From Pseudomonas rustica (GTDB taxonomy: Bacteria; Pseudomonadota; Gammaproteobacteria; Pseudomonadales; Pseudomonadaceae): a stretch of DNA of 64,000 nt. Of the stretch, positions 45,486 to 53,520 are shown one piece after another. The translations under genes and the position numbers were made by a program. Location of the stretch: NCBI RefSeq assembly GCF_018336155.1, contig NZ_JAGYHF010000010.1, positions 124,001 to 188,000 on the forward strand, read 5' to 3'. Within the stretch, counting starts at the first letter, position 1, and the number at the start of each line of letters is the position of its first letter. The notes under the pieces were generated by a model, which made no database searches, had not been told where the DNA came from, and saw only the letters and a list, made by a program, of their open reading frames with translations.

Positions 45486-46109
45486 ATGTATCAACTCTAC
45501 GGACATCGAAATTCCGGCGCAGCCGCCATCGAAGCGGCACTGGAGTTGTGCCAGATCGCCTATCGCTTCATCGATATCGAAGCCAGCAGCGAGGCCGCTG
45601 AGGCGCTGGCCAAACTCAATCCGCTGAAACAGATCCCGACCCTGCAATTGCCCGACGGCAGTGCGCTGACCGAAAGCGCGGCGATTCTGATTCACCTCGG
45701 CCTGACCTTTCCCAAGTCCGGTTTGCTGCCAGTCGAGGCCGCCGAGCGCGACCAGGCGATTCGCGGCATGGTTTATATCGTCAGCAATTGTTACGCAGCA
45801 ATTGGCGTGATCGACTACCCCGAACGCTGGCTATTGATGCCCGACGAAGCGTCGCGACAGAACCTGATGGCGGGTGCCCGTGAGCGATTGCACTGGAGCT
45901 GGGAAGTGTTCGCCGACCAGTTCTCCGCCGAGCTGTACCTGGACGACGAAACGCCGGGTGCGCTGGATGTGTTGGCGGCGGTGGTAACCCGTTGGGCGGG
46001 GAGCCGCGAGCATTTGCGTCAGACGCGGCCGGGGTTTTACGCGTGGCTGCAACGCATTGACCGGCACCCGGTACTGGCCCCGGTGTTCGCCCGGCATTGG
46101 CCTGCTTGA
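45486..46109 (+). CDS. Glutathione S-transferase family protein
   Basis: A 207-residue GST. The N-terminal thioredoxin-like domain has LYGHRNSGAAAIEAAL at the active site (Ser10 or Asn9 region), KQIPTLQLPDG with cis-Pro and ALTESAAILIHL for the glutathione gamma-glutamyl group. The C-terminal helical domain runs from about residue 85. It resembles the beta/theta-like GSTs of pseudomonads. AAAGGGGGGA provides a strong ribosome site. It is divergent from the DUF3455 gene. Confidence 0.88.
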   Translation: MYQLYGHRNSGAAAIEAALELCQIAYRFIDIEASSEAAEALAKLNPLKQIPTLQLPDGSALTESAAILIHLGLTFPKSGLLPVEAAERDQAIRGMVYIVSNCYAAIGVIDYPERWLLMPDEASRQNLMAGARERLHWSWEVFADQFSAELYLDDETPGALDVLAAVVTRWAGSREHLRQTRPGFYAWLQRIDRHPVLAPVFARHWPA

Positions 46110-46128
46110 ACCTGGCGCAAAACCAGAA

Positions 46129-46218
46129 TGTGGGAGCGGGCTTGCTCGCGAATGCGGTGGGTCAGTCGACAGATAAATTGACTGACCCACCGCATTCGCG
46201 AGCAAGCCCGCTCCCACA
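46129..46218. repeat. REP pair, family B
   Basis: TGTGGGAGCGGGCTTGCTCG and its inverse with a GTCAGTCGACAG...CTGAC centre that itself pairs, giving a nearly continuous hairpin. Confidence 0.9.
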
Positions 46219-46248
46219 GGGGATTTTTGGCAACTGGCCGAAAGTGGA

Positions 46249-46689
46249 TTACTCGCCGCGAATGTACTGCTCCAGCTGTTTGATCAGCTCAGCCTGCTCG
46301 GCAATGGCTTCCTTGACCAGGTCACCAATCGACAGCAGCCCGATCAACTTGCCATCCTGCACCACCGGCAAATGGCGCAGACGCTTGTCGGACATGATGC
46401 CCAGGCACGTGTCGACGGTCTGGTGCGTATCGACGGTGATTACCGGCGAGACCATGATGTCGCGCACCGGCGTGCCCACCGACGAACGGCCATGCAGCAC
46501 CAGCTTACGGGCGTAATCGCGCTCACTGATGATGCCCAGCACTTCATCGTTCTCCACCACCAGCAAGGCGCCGACGTTTTTCTCGGCCATCTTCATCAGC
46601 GCTTCGAGCACCATGTGATCAGGTTTGATCTGGTGCACTTCCTGATTTTTCTGATCTTTGAGCTTGAGCAGTTGGGCGACGGTCTTCAT
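46249..46689 (-). CDS. Tandem CBS-domain protein
   Basis: A 146-residue cytosolic protein of two CBS domains (about residues 15-65 and 75-135). Landmarks are GALLVVENDEVLGIISERD and HLPVVQDGKLIGLLSIGDLV, the latter with the Gly-Asp that contacts an adenosyl ligand. Stand-alone CBS pairs bind AMP, ATP or S-adenosylmethionine and regulate partners; none is adjacent. Some bacterial members protect or sense energy state. Length is typical. Confidence 0.9.
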   Translation of the reverse strand: MKTVAQLLKLKDQKNQEVHQIKPDHMVLEALMKMAEKNVGALLVVENDEVLGIISERDYARKLVLHGRSSVGTPVRDIMVSPVITVDTHQTVDTCLGIMSDKRLRHLPVVQDGKLIGLLSIGDLVKEAIAEQAELIKQLEQYIRGE

Positions 46690-46834
46690 GGCGGTTACTC
46701 AGGTGTTGTCGTTGTTATCCAAGCATCGTAGACCCTGAGGCGCAGGGCAAGGTGACAAAGCGGCAGATAGCACGCAAAAAACGTCATTTCCCGAAAAAAA
46801 AGCCCGAACACACAACCATTTTTGGAGGGAATCT

Positions 46835-46958
46835 CTGTGGCGAGGGGATTTATCTGTGGCGAGGGGATTTATCCCCGTTGGCCTGCGCAGCAGGCCCGCT
46901 TGTAAGTCAAAAGCGGGGCTGCTTCGCAACCCAACGGGGATAAATCCCCTCGCCACAG
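46835..46958. repeat. REP pair, family C, with duplicated left end
   Basis: CTGTGGCGAGGGGATTTAT occurs twice in tandem at 46835 and 46854 before the rest of the element, a 19-bp duplication. It lies in the 362-base gap before polB, where nothing else is seen. Confidence 0.9.
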
Positions 46959-47051
46959 AGAACATGTTCAGCCTGAGAGCTTCTAAACCATAGACCCGGG
47001 GGTGAACGCGGCAGCGTAGAATGCCATCCTGTTTGATACGTTGAGGTTGCA

Positions 47052-49415
47052 GTGGTGGATTTACCGCAGGGCTTCGTCCTGACCCGGCATTGGCGTGATA
47101 CGCCGGCCGGCACCGAAGTCGAGTTCTGGTTGGCGACCGACGCCGGGCCGCGTCGTGTGCGTTTGCCGCATCAGCCGTCGGTGGCGTTTATCCCCGCTGA
47201 ACAGCGCGAGGCGGCCGAACGCTTGCTGCACGACGAAAAGAACGTCGAACTGCGCCCCTTGGCCCTGCAGGACTTCGAACATCGTCCGGTGCTCGGCCTG
47301 TATTGCCAGCAACACGGCCAGTTGATGCGCCTCGAAACCGCGCTCACCCGCGCCGGCGTCGACGTTTACGAAGCCGACGTGCGCCCACCGGAACGCTACC
47401 TGATGGAGCGCTTCATCACCGCGCCGGTATTCTTCAGCGGCACAGCGGACGCCGACGGCACCTTGCTCAACGCCCACCTCAAACCCGCACCGGATTACCG
47501 ACCGAAACTGCGCCTGGTCTCCCTCGACATCGAAACCACCGAAAATGGCGAGTTGTATTCCATCGCCCTCGAAGGCTGTGGCGAGCGTCAGGTGTACATG
47601 CTCGGCACCCCGAATGGCGACGCCAGCATCGTCGACTTTGATCTCGAATACTGCGACTCGCGCACCGTCATCTTGAAAAAACTCAACGACTGGTTCGCAC
47701 TGCACGATCCCGACGCGATCATCGGCTGGAACGTCGTGCAGTTCGACCTGCGCATCCTTCACGAGCACGCACGGCGCCTCGGTGTGCCGCTGAAAATCGG
47801 CCGTGGCGGCGAAGAAATGCAGTGGCGTGAGCACGGCAGCCGCAACCACTACTTTGCCTCCGCAGCGGGGCGGTTGATCATCGACGGTATCGAATCCCTG
47901 CGTTCGGCGACCTGGAGTTTCCCCTCGTTCAGTCTGGAGAACGTCGCGCAAACCCTGCTCGGCGAGGGCAAGGCCATCGACAACCCGTACCAGCGCATGG
48001 ACGAAATCAACCGCATGTTCGCCGAGGACAAACCGGCGCTGGCCAAGTACAACCTCAAAGACTGCGAACTGGTCACGCGGATCTTCGCCAAAACCGAGTT
48101 GCTGACTTTTCTGCTGGAGCGCGCCAGCGTCACCGGATTGCCGGCGGATCGCAGCGGCGGCTCGGTCGCCGCGTTCACCCATTTGTACATGCCATTGATG
48201 CACCGACAGGGTTTTGTCGCGCCGAACCTCGGTACCAACCCGCCGCAGGCCAGCCCCGGCGGCTTTGTCATGGATTCGCAACCGGGCCTGTACGAATCGG
48301 TGCTGGTGCTCGATTACAAGAGTCTGTACCCGTCGATCATCCGCACTTTTCTGATCGATCCTGTCGGCCTTATCGAAGGCTTGCAACACCCGGACGACGC
48401 TGACTCTGTACCGGGTTTCCGTGGCGCGCGCTTCTCTCGCACCCGTCATTGCCTGCCCTCGATCGTCTCGCGCGTTGCCGAGGGGCGCGAGACCGCCAAA
48501 CGCGAGCACAACGCGCCGCTGTCGCAAGCGCTGAAAATCATCATGAACGCCTTTTACGGCGTGCTCGGTTCCAGCGGTTGCCGGTTTTTCGATACGCGGC
48601 TGGCCTCGTCGATCACCCTGCGCGGTCACGAAATCATGCTGCGCACGCGCAAGTTGATCGAAGAGCAGGGCCACGCGGTGATCTATGGTGACACCGATTC
48701 CACCTTCGTCTGGCTGCGTCGCCAGCATGGTCAGGAAGAAGCGGCAAAGATCGGTCAGGCGCTGGTCAAGCACGTCAACGACTGGTGGCGCGAACATGTA
48801 CGCGATGAATATGGCCTGGAAAGCGCTCTCGAACTGCAATTCGAAATCCACTACAAACGCTTTCTGATGCCGACCATCCGTGGCGCGGAGGAGGGCAGCA
48901 AGAAGCGCTATGCCGGCCTCGTCACCCGCGCCGACGGCAGTGATGAAATGGTCTACAAAGGCCTGGAAACCGTGCGCACCGACTGGTCGCTGCTGGCCCG
49001 GCAATTTCAGCAGGAGTTGTACGAGCGGATCTTCCAGCGCAAGCCGTATCAGGATTACGTGCGCGACTACGTGCGCAAAACCCTCGCCGGTGAATTCGAT
49101 GATCGGCTGATCTACCGCAAACGCCTGCGCCGCACCCTCGACGACTACGAACGCAACGTGCCGCCTCACGTGCGCGCGGCGCGGCTGGCTGACGACTACA
49201 ACACGCAGCACGGTCGGCCACGGCAATACCAGAACGGCGGCTGGATCAGTTACGTCATCACCTTGGCCGGCCCCGAGCCGCTGGAAGTGCGCCGCGCGGC
49301 CATCGATTACGACCATTACATCACCCGCCAGCTGCAACCGGTGGCGGACGCGATTCTGCCGTTTGTCGACGACGATTTCTCAACCCTGATCGGTGGGCAA
49401 CTGGGCCTGTTTTGA
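47052..49415 (+). CDS. polB: DNA polymerase II, family B
   Basis: A 787-residue polymerase starting at GTG. The proofreading exonuclease motifs are LDIETT (Asp159, Glu161), NVVQFDLRIL and later YNLKDCELV. The polymerase motifs are DYKSLYPSII (motif A, Asp421), KIIMNAFYGVLGS (motif B) and YGDTDSTFV (motif C, Asp547 and Asp549). All catalytic residues are intact. Known role in E. coli: restart and bypass at damaged templates under SOS control. No CTG-N10-CAG LexA site was found immediately upstream. The 3' end overlaps the convergent DUF1810 gene by 36 bases. Confidence 0.96.
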   Translation: MVDLPQGFVLTRHWRDTPAGTEVEFWLATDAGPRRVRLPHQPSVAFIPAEQREAAERLLHDEKNVELRPLALQDFEHRPVLGLYCQQHGQLMRLETALTRAGVDVYEADVRPPERYLMERFITAPVFFSGTADADGTLLNAHLKPAPDYRPKLRLVSLDIETTENGELYSIALEGCGERQVYMLGTPNGDASIVDFDLEYCDSRTVILKKLNDWFALHDPDAIIGWNVVQFDLRILHEHARRLGVPLKIGRGGEEMQWREHGSRNHYFASAAGRLIIDGIESLRSATWSFPSFSLENVAQTLLGEGKAIDNPYQRMDEINRMFAEDKPALAKYNLKDCELVTRIFAKTELLTFLLERASVTGLPADRSGGSVAAFTHLYMPLMHRQGFVAPNLGTNPPQASPGGFVMDSQPGLYESVLVLDYKSLYPSIIRTFLIDPVGLIEGLQHPDDADSVPGFRGARFSRTRHCLPSIVSRVAEGRETAKREHNAPLSQALKIIMNAFYGVLGSSGCRFFDTRLASSITLRGHEIMLRTRKLIEEQGHAVIYGDTDSTFVWLRRQHGQEEAAKIGQALVKHVNDWWREHVRDEYGLESALELQFEIHYKRFLMPTIRGAEEGSKKRYAGLVTRADGSDEMVYKGLETVRTDWSLLARQFQQELYERIFQRKPYQDYVRDYVRKTLAGEFDDRLIYRKRLRRTLDDYERNVPPHVRAARLADDYNTQHGRPRQYQNGGWISYVITLAGPEPLEVRRAAIDYDHYITRQLQPVADAILPFVDDDFSTLIGGQLGLF

Positions 49416-49850
49416 GTCGAGCAGTTGCAGCGTCCATTCATCGAGAATGCCGTGGAAGTAGCGCTCCAGCGCCTGCGCGAACAGGCTGTCGTCGGCGCTG
49501 AACTGGGCGAACAGCGTCATCGAAGAATGAAATTTCAGGTCATCGGGATGACCGAAAATCTCCGCGATTGAACGCTGGCGCACGTTCAGCACCAACTGCG
49601 TGCAGGTGCGCAAGCGGGCGCCGAGCAGTTCATGGTCGAGGTAGGCCTGCGCTTCTTCGGCCGAACCGATGGCGTAGCGTCGGGACATTTCACTGCCGCC
49701 CAAACCGGCGAACTGCGGGAAGACGAACCACATCCAGTGGCTGCGTTTGCGGCCGTCTTCGAGTTCGCGCTGCACCCGCTCGAACACCGAGTCTTGGGCC
49801 AGCACAAAACGTTGCAGGTTGAACGGGTCGTTCTGATCCGTGCTTCTCAT
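49380..49850 (-). CDS. DUF1810 family protein
   Basis: A 156-residue soluble protein. MRSTDQNDPFNLQRFVLAQD, RSHWMWFVFPQFAGLG, SRRYAIGSAEEAQAYL and IFGHPDDLKFHSSMTLF are the conserved DUF1810 segments. The family is calpastatin-like only by old annotation; no function is established. The start at 49850 follows the aldo/keto reductase stop by 25 bases, so both are probably co-transcribed. Its last 36 bases are also the end of polB on the other strand. Confidence 0.88.
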   Translation of the reverse strand: MRSTDQNDPFNLQRFVLAQDSVFERVQRELEDGRKRSHWMWFVFPQFAGLGGSEMSRRYAIGSAEEAQAYLDHELLGARLRTCTQLVLNVRQRSIAEIFGHPDDLKFHSSMTLFAQFSADDSLFAQALERYFHGILDEWTLQLLDSKQAQLPTDQG

Positions 49851-49875
49851 CGCGAAGCCCTCGCCAGTCGGCGGC

Positions 49876-50697
49876 TCAGACCATGGCCAGCCGCTGCTTG
49901 CGTTGTGGCGCTTGAAACACCTGATCCAGCGCCGCCAGATCCCCGGCCTCCAGTTGCAGCTGCGCCGCTTGTGCATTGAGTTGCACGTGTTCGGGTCGCA
50001 CAGCCTTGGGAATCGCAATCACACCATCCTGACGCAGAATCCACGCCAGCGAAACCTGCGCGGGGGTGACGCCGTGACGAGCGGCAATCTGTTTCAGCAC
50101 CGGTTCCGCCAGCATCGCGCCGCCCTGACCGATCGGGCAGTAAGCCATCAGCGGCATACGCTGGTGCTGGCACCACGGCAGCAGATCGAATTCGATACCG
50201 CGCTCTTCGAGGTTGTAGAGCACTTGATTGGTGGCGCAGGCGGAACTGGAGAGTTCTTCGAGGTCATCGACGTCGAAATTGGAGACGCCCCAACGGCCGA
50301 TCTTGCCTTCTTCGCGCAGACGTTCGAAGGCTTCGACGGTTTCTTCCAGCGGATACTGGCCGCGCCAATGCAACAGATAGAGGTCGATGTAATCAGTGTC
50401 GAGCCGCCGCAGACTGCGCTCGCAGGCTTGCGGGATGCCTTTGCGGCTGGCGTTATGCGGGTAGACCTTGCTCACCAGAAAAATTTGATCGCGCAGACCG
50501 GCAATCGCTTCGCCGACCACCGATTCGGCACCGCCCTCGGCGTACATTTCGGCGCTGTCGATCAGGGTCATGCCCAGCTCGATCCCCATGCGCAACGCCG
50601 CCACTTCACGCTTGTGCGCCGAACGGTCTTCGCCCATGCGCCAGGTGCCCTGGCCAATGACTGGAACCTGCACACCGGCCAATTCGAGGGTACGCAT
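49876..50697 (-). CDS. Aldo/keto reductase
   Basis: A 273-residue TIM-barrel oxidoreductase. The catalytic tetrad is complete: Asp47 (LIDSAE), Tyr52 (MYAEGG), Lys77 (VSKVYP) and His110 (LLHWRG). The C-terminal AIPKAVRPEHVQLN binds NADP(H). It belongs to the AKR group reducing aldehydes or ketoacids; the substrate is unknown. AGGAGG precedes the ATG. DUF1810 follows in the same direction. Confidence 0.92.
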   Translation of the reverse strand: MRTLELAGVQVPVIGQGTWRMGEDRSAHKREVAALRMGIELGMTLIDSAEMYAEGGAESVVGEAIAGLRDQIFLVSKVYPHNASRKGIPQACERSLRRLDTDYIDLYLLHWRGQYPLEETVEAFERLREEGKIGRWGVSNFDVDDLEELSSSACATNQVLYNLEERGIEFDLLPWCQHQRMPLMAYCPIGQGGAMLAEPVLKQIAARHGVTPAQVSLAWILRQDGVIAIPKAVRPEHVQLNAQAAQLQLEAGDLAALDQVFQAPQRKQRLAMV

Positions 50698-50788
50698 TCA
50701 AACCTCCTATCTGAAAGAGTCGATACCTTTAAGTGGGCAGCAGGATAGCCCAGGGGTTCCGAAAGCTTGCAGATCAGGCGCTTTTATC

Positions 50789-50895
50789 GATCGTTCCCAC
50801 GCTCTGCGTGGGAATGCATCAATGGACGCTCTGCGTCCGCTGTTGGGACGCGGAGCGTCCCGGGCTGCGTTCCCACGCGGAGCGCGGGAACGATC
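50789..50895. repeat. Palindromic repeat, family D
   Basis: Second copy of the element at 8875-8980, starting GATCGTTCCCACGCTCTGCG. Downstream (50899-50933) is a single degenerate family A copy (GTAGGAGCTACGGCACGCTG). Confidence 0.88.
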
Positions 50896-50939
50896 AAATG
50901 TAGGAGCTACGGCACGCTGCGATCTTTTGATCTTCGCTT

Positions 50940-50996
50940 TTACTTGGCGGAGAACTTCAACACCACGCTGTGGTTGTAAGTCTGCCCCGGATCCAA
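50940..50996 (-). pseudogene. Remnant of a second galM 3' end
   Basis: Nineteen codons reading L D P G Q T Y N H S V V L K F S A K and stop, matching the last 18 codons of the intact galM 120 bases further on (two residue changes, Ile to Val and Thr to Ser). The first 32 bases of similarity (GATCCGGGGCAG onwards on the minus strand) are identical; the last 25 have about eight changes. Upstream of the fragment the similarity stops abruptly. This is what a mostly deleted tandem galM, or a partial duplication, would leave. Confidence 0.8.
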
Positions 50997-51042
50997 ACCA
51001 TTCAGCGCGGAGTATCAGGCAAATCCGGTTGTCTGGTTTTGG

Positions 51043-51084
51043 GCCCGCTGCGCAGGCCAACGGGGATAAATCCCCTCGCCACAG
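51043..51084. repeat. Half REP, family C
   Basis: Only the right arm (CGGGGATAAATCCCCTCGCC) is present. It lies between the galM remnant and galM. The 418-base gap 50698-51115 otherwise contains only the family D element and the remnant. Confidence 0.8.
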
Positions 51085-51115
51085 GTAACTCAACTCATCA
51101 CAGGGGGGAGGCGGG

Positions 51116-52264
51116 TTATTTTGCGGTGAATTTCAGTATCACGCTGTGGTTGTAAGTCTGCCCCGGATCCAGTCGCGTGCTCGGGAAGTTCGGCTGATTA
51201 GGCGAATCCGGATAGTGCTGCGTTTCCAACGTAAACGCGCCCCAGTGCGGATACACCTTGCCGCCCTTACCCTTGACCGTGCCATCCAGGAAGTTGCTGG
51301 TATAAAACTGCACACCCGGCTCGGTAGTGAACAACTGCAAATGCCGCCCCGACTGTGGATCACTCACCTCAGTAGCAACTTTGGCGGTATCGCCCTTGGT
51401 ATCCAGCGCCCAGTTGAAATCAAATCCACCCTGTTTCGGCTCAGCAAATTTCAGTTGCTCATGATCAGCCTTGATGTGCGTGCCAATCGCGGTAGGTTTG
51501 GTGAAGTCCATCGGCGTGCCCGCGACAGGCGCGAGTTCACCGGTCGGGATCAGTTTGGCCGTCACCGGCGTGTAATGGCTGGCGTACAGGGTCGCGACCT
51601 GCTTGAGAATGTCGCCATTACCGGCGCCGGCGAGGTTGAAGTAACTGTGGTTGGTCAGGTTGAGCACCGTCGGTTTGTCGGTGTTGGCCTTGTAGTCGAT
51701 GCGCAGCTCGTTGTTGTCGGTGAGGCGATAGGTGACCTCGGTGGTGAGGTTGCCGGGAAAGCCCATTTCGCCGTCCGCCGACAGATACGTCAGGGTTACG
51801 CCGACCGAATCCTTGTCCTTGGTTTCCTGGGCTTTCCAGACTTTCTTGTCGAAACCCAAGGTGCCGCCGTGCAACGCGTTGCTCTTGTCGTTCTGCGGCA
51901 CTTGATAGCGTTTGCCATCGAGTTCGAACGCACCTTCGGCGAGGCGATTGCCGAAACGGCCAATGGTCGCGCCGAAATACGCGGTGCCTTTCTGATAACC
52001 CTGCACATCGTCGAAGCCGAGCACGACGTCATCGAACTTGCCGTGTTTGTCCGCCACCAAGAGCGATTGCAGGGTCGCGCCGTAAGTGATGACGGTGGCT
52101 TGCATGCCGTGGCTGTTGCGCAGGATGTATTGCTCGACGGGCGTGCCGTCATTGGTTTTGCCGAAGGCTTTGTGCTCGGCGCTGAGGCCGGCGGCATTGG
52201 CGGAAAGGGTGGCGATCATCAGGGACAGTCCGAGGCCGGAGAGCAGGTGTCGGGATTGAAGCAT
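51116..52264 (-). CDS. galM: Aldose 1-epimerase (mutarotase), exported
   Basis: A 382-residue protein. A signal peptide (LLSGLGLSLMIATLSANAA) sends it to the periplasm, unlike the cytosolic E. coli GalM. Catalytic landmarks are His132 in NALHGG, His206 in NHSYFNLAG, and the glutamate of TEPGVQFYTSNF. Known reaction: interconversion of alpha and beta anomers of aldoses such as galactose and glucose. AAGGAAGG precedes the ATG. No galactose operon is nearby, so the enzyme is probably for sugar uptake. A remnant of its 3' end lies just downstream. Confidence 0.92.
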   Translation of the reverse strand: MLQSRHLLSGLGLSLMIATLSANAAGLSAEHKAFGKTNDGTPVEQYILRNSHGMQATVITYGATLQSLLVADKHGKFDDVVLGFDDVQGYQKGTAYFGATIGRFGNRLAEGAFELDGKRYQVPQNDKSNALHGGTLGFDKKVWKAQETKDKDSVGVTLTYLSADGEMGFPGNLTTEVTYRLTDNNELRIDYKANTDKPTVLNLTNHSYFNLAGAGNGDILKQVATLYASHYTPVTAKLIPTGELAPVAGTPMDFTKPTAIGTHIKADHEQLKFAEPKQGGFDFNWALDTKGDTAKVATEVSDPQSGRHLQLFTTEPGVQFYTSNFLDGTVKGKGGKVYPHWGAFTLETQHYPDSPNQPNFPSTRLDPGQTYNHSVILKFTAK

Positions 52265-52310
52265 GGTTGACCTTCCTTTTTGTTGTTGTTTTCAAAGCAG
52301 CGCGGATTCC

Positions 52311-52389
52311 CCTGTAGGAGCTGCCGAAGGCTGCGATCTGTTGATCTTTATAAAAGCAAAAGATCGCAGCCTTCGGCAGCTCCTACAGG
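52311..52389. repeat. REP pair, family A
   Basis: Left arm ends CGATCTGTTGATC (one change). The remaining 210 bases before the next gene (52390-52601) are AT-rich at first and hold no evident gene. Confidence 0.9.
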
Positions 52390-52601
52390 TGTTCAATAGT
52401 CATGCTATTTGTGGTTTTGCAGAATATTTATAGTGGATTAATCGTTTATTGCAAAAGTAAAAGTCAGACTAGTGTGTGCGGCAATCAGCGCCGAAGGTCG
52501 GATCAACGCTCGCACACTGCACTTTTTCGAATTTCCCGGCTCTATCCATGGCCAGGATGCGGTGACCCCCGCCGCACAGGAATGTGCCTGTTCGAGACTA
52601 C

Positions 52602-53351
52602 ATGCCGAGATTTTTTCAGCTGATTGCCGATTTTTTTCGCCGACCGTGCCTGCCGCTCGCCTGTCTGTCATTGCTGTTATTCAGCGGTTGCAGCCATCAG
52701 GACGGCAACGGCTTTTTCGCGCAGATGCGTGACGGCCAGCCGCAGGAATTCATGCAGACCAGCGTCGACCGCATGGCCACGCTGGCAATGCGCGACAACC
52801 TCAACAGCCTCTACCGCCTGATGGGCAAGCTGTACCTGCGCAATCCAGAAGAGCTGAAAAAATCGGGGTTCCTCAGTATCAGCGTGGCGGTGAAACAGGT
52901 GCGTCTCGCTGTTGAACAGCAGCAGCCATTACCGGTGCTCGGCGGAAGAAAGGATCTCGCGGCGCTGAGCTACGCGATGAGCCCGGAGTTTCGCGGTGAC
53001 CGCGTCGGCGCGTTTATTTATGCGATCGGCAGCATGTTGGTGACGGCCCACGGCAATCGCACCGAGTTCTACATGACCGATGCGATCAATCCGACCTTCG
53101 TCCACAACGCCGCGCGCAACATCGAAAAAGCCACGTGGATTCTGTCGCAACGGCAGAACAAGGACGGCCAGCCATTGCTATTCTCCAATGAGATTTCCGA
53201 GGAGGGCAGCAACCTCAGCTTTGCCACCGAGTTCGGCAAAATCGTCGCGCGGCTGGATCTGATCACGCAGATGCTTGATGAGCGCTACCGGCGGATCGGC
53301 CTGAATTACGCGCAGAGCCTTCTATTCCTGAATTTCCTCCCCGTTCAATAA
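52602..53351 (+). CDS. Uncharacterised lipoprotein
   Basis: A 249-residue protein with a lipoprotein signal (LPLACLSLLLFSGC, Cys30). The mature part is mainly helical: QTSVDRMATLAMRDNLNSLY, then SGFLSISVAVKQVRLAV and RGDRVGAFIYAIGSMLVTAHGN. I do not recognise a family with certainty. The likely location is the outer membrane or periplasm. The ATG at 52602 lacks a good ribosome site; a GTG at 52584 is an alternative. It stands alone between REP pairs. Confidence 0.7.
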   Translation: MPRFFQLIADFFRRPCLPLACLSLLLFSGCSHQDGNGFFAQMRDGQPQEFMQTSVDRMATLAMRDNLNSLYRLMGKLYLRNPEELKKSGFLSISVAVKQVRLAVEQQQPLPVLGGRKDLAALSYAMSPEFRGDRVGAFIYAIGSMLVTAHGNRTEFYMTDAINPTFVHNAARNIEKATWILSQRQNKDGQPLLFSNEISEEGSNLSFATEFGKIVARLDLITQMLDERYRRIGLNYAQSLLFLNFLPVQ

Positions 53352-53362
53352 GCGCTCTCACC

Positions 53363-53450
53363 CCTGTAGGAGCTGCCGAAGGCTGCGATCTTTTGATCTG
53401 TTTTTGAAGGTCAACGTCAAAAGATCGCAGCCTTCGGCAGCTCCTACAGG
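53363..53450. repeat. REP pair, family A
   Basis: CCTGTAGGAG to CTCCTACAGG, 21 bases before the TTGTATACAA site. Confidence 0.9.
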
Positions 53451-53471
53451 GTAGAGTGGCGGTCGGATTGT

Positions 53472-53481
53472 TTGTATACAA
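53472..53481. promoter_or_regulatory. Candidate GntR-family operator before the MFS gene
   Basis: TTGTATACAA is a perfect 10-bp dyad 39 bases before the start codon. It has the TNGTATACNA form bound by FadR/VanR-group GntR regulators, though a Pseudomonas -10 box could also be read there. No GntR gene is adjacent. Confidence 0.45.
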
Positions 53482-53520
53482 TCCACCGTCAACTTTGACT
53501 CAAAGGGAGCTGCACCCGTC

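Noticed and set aside
46959..47051. Expected LexA site upstream of polB.
   Set aside because: No CTG-N10-CAG match was found in the gap after the REP pair; SOS control is therefore not claimed.
47061..49337. Minus-strand frame of 758 codons opposite polB.
   Set aside because: polB carries every exonuclease and polymerase motif; the antisense frame has no recognisable domain.
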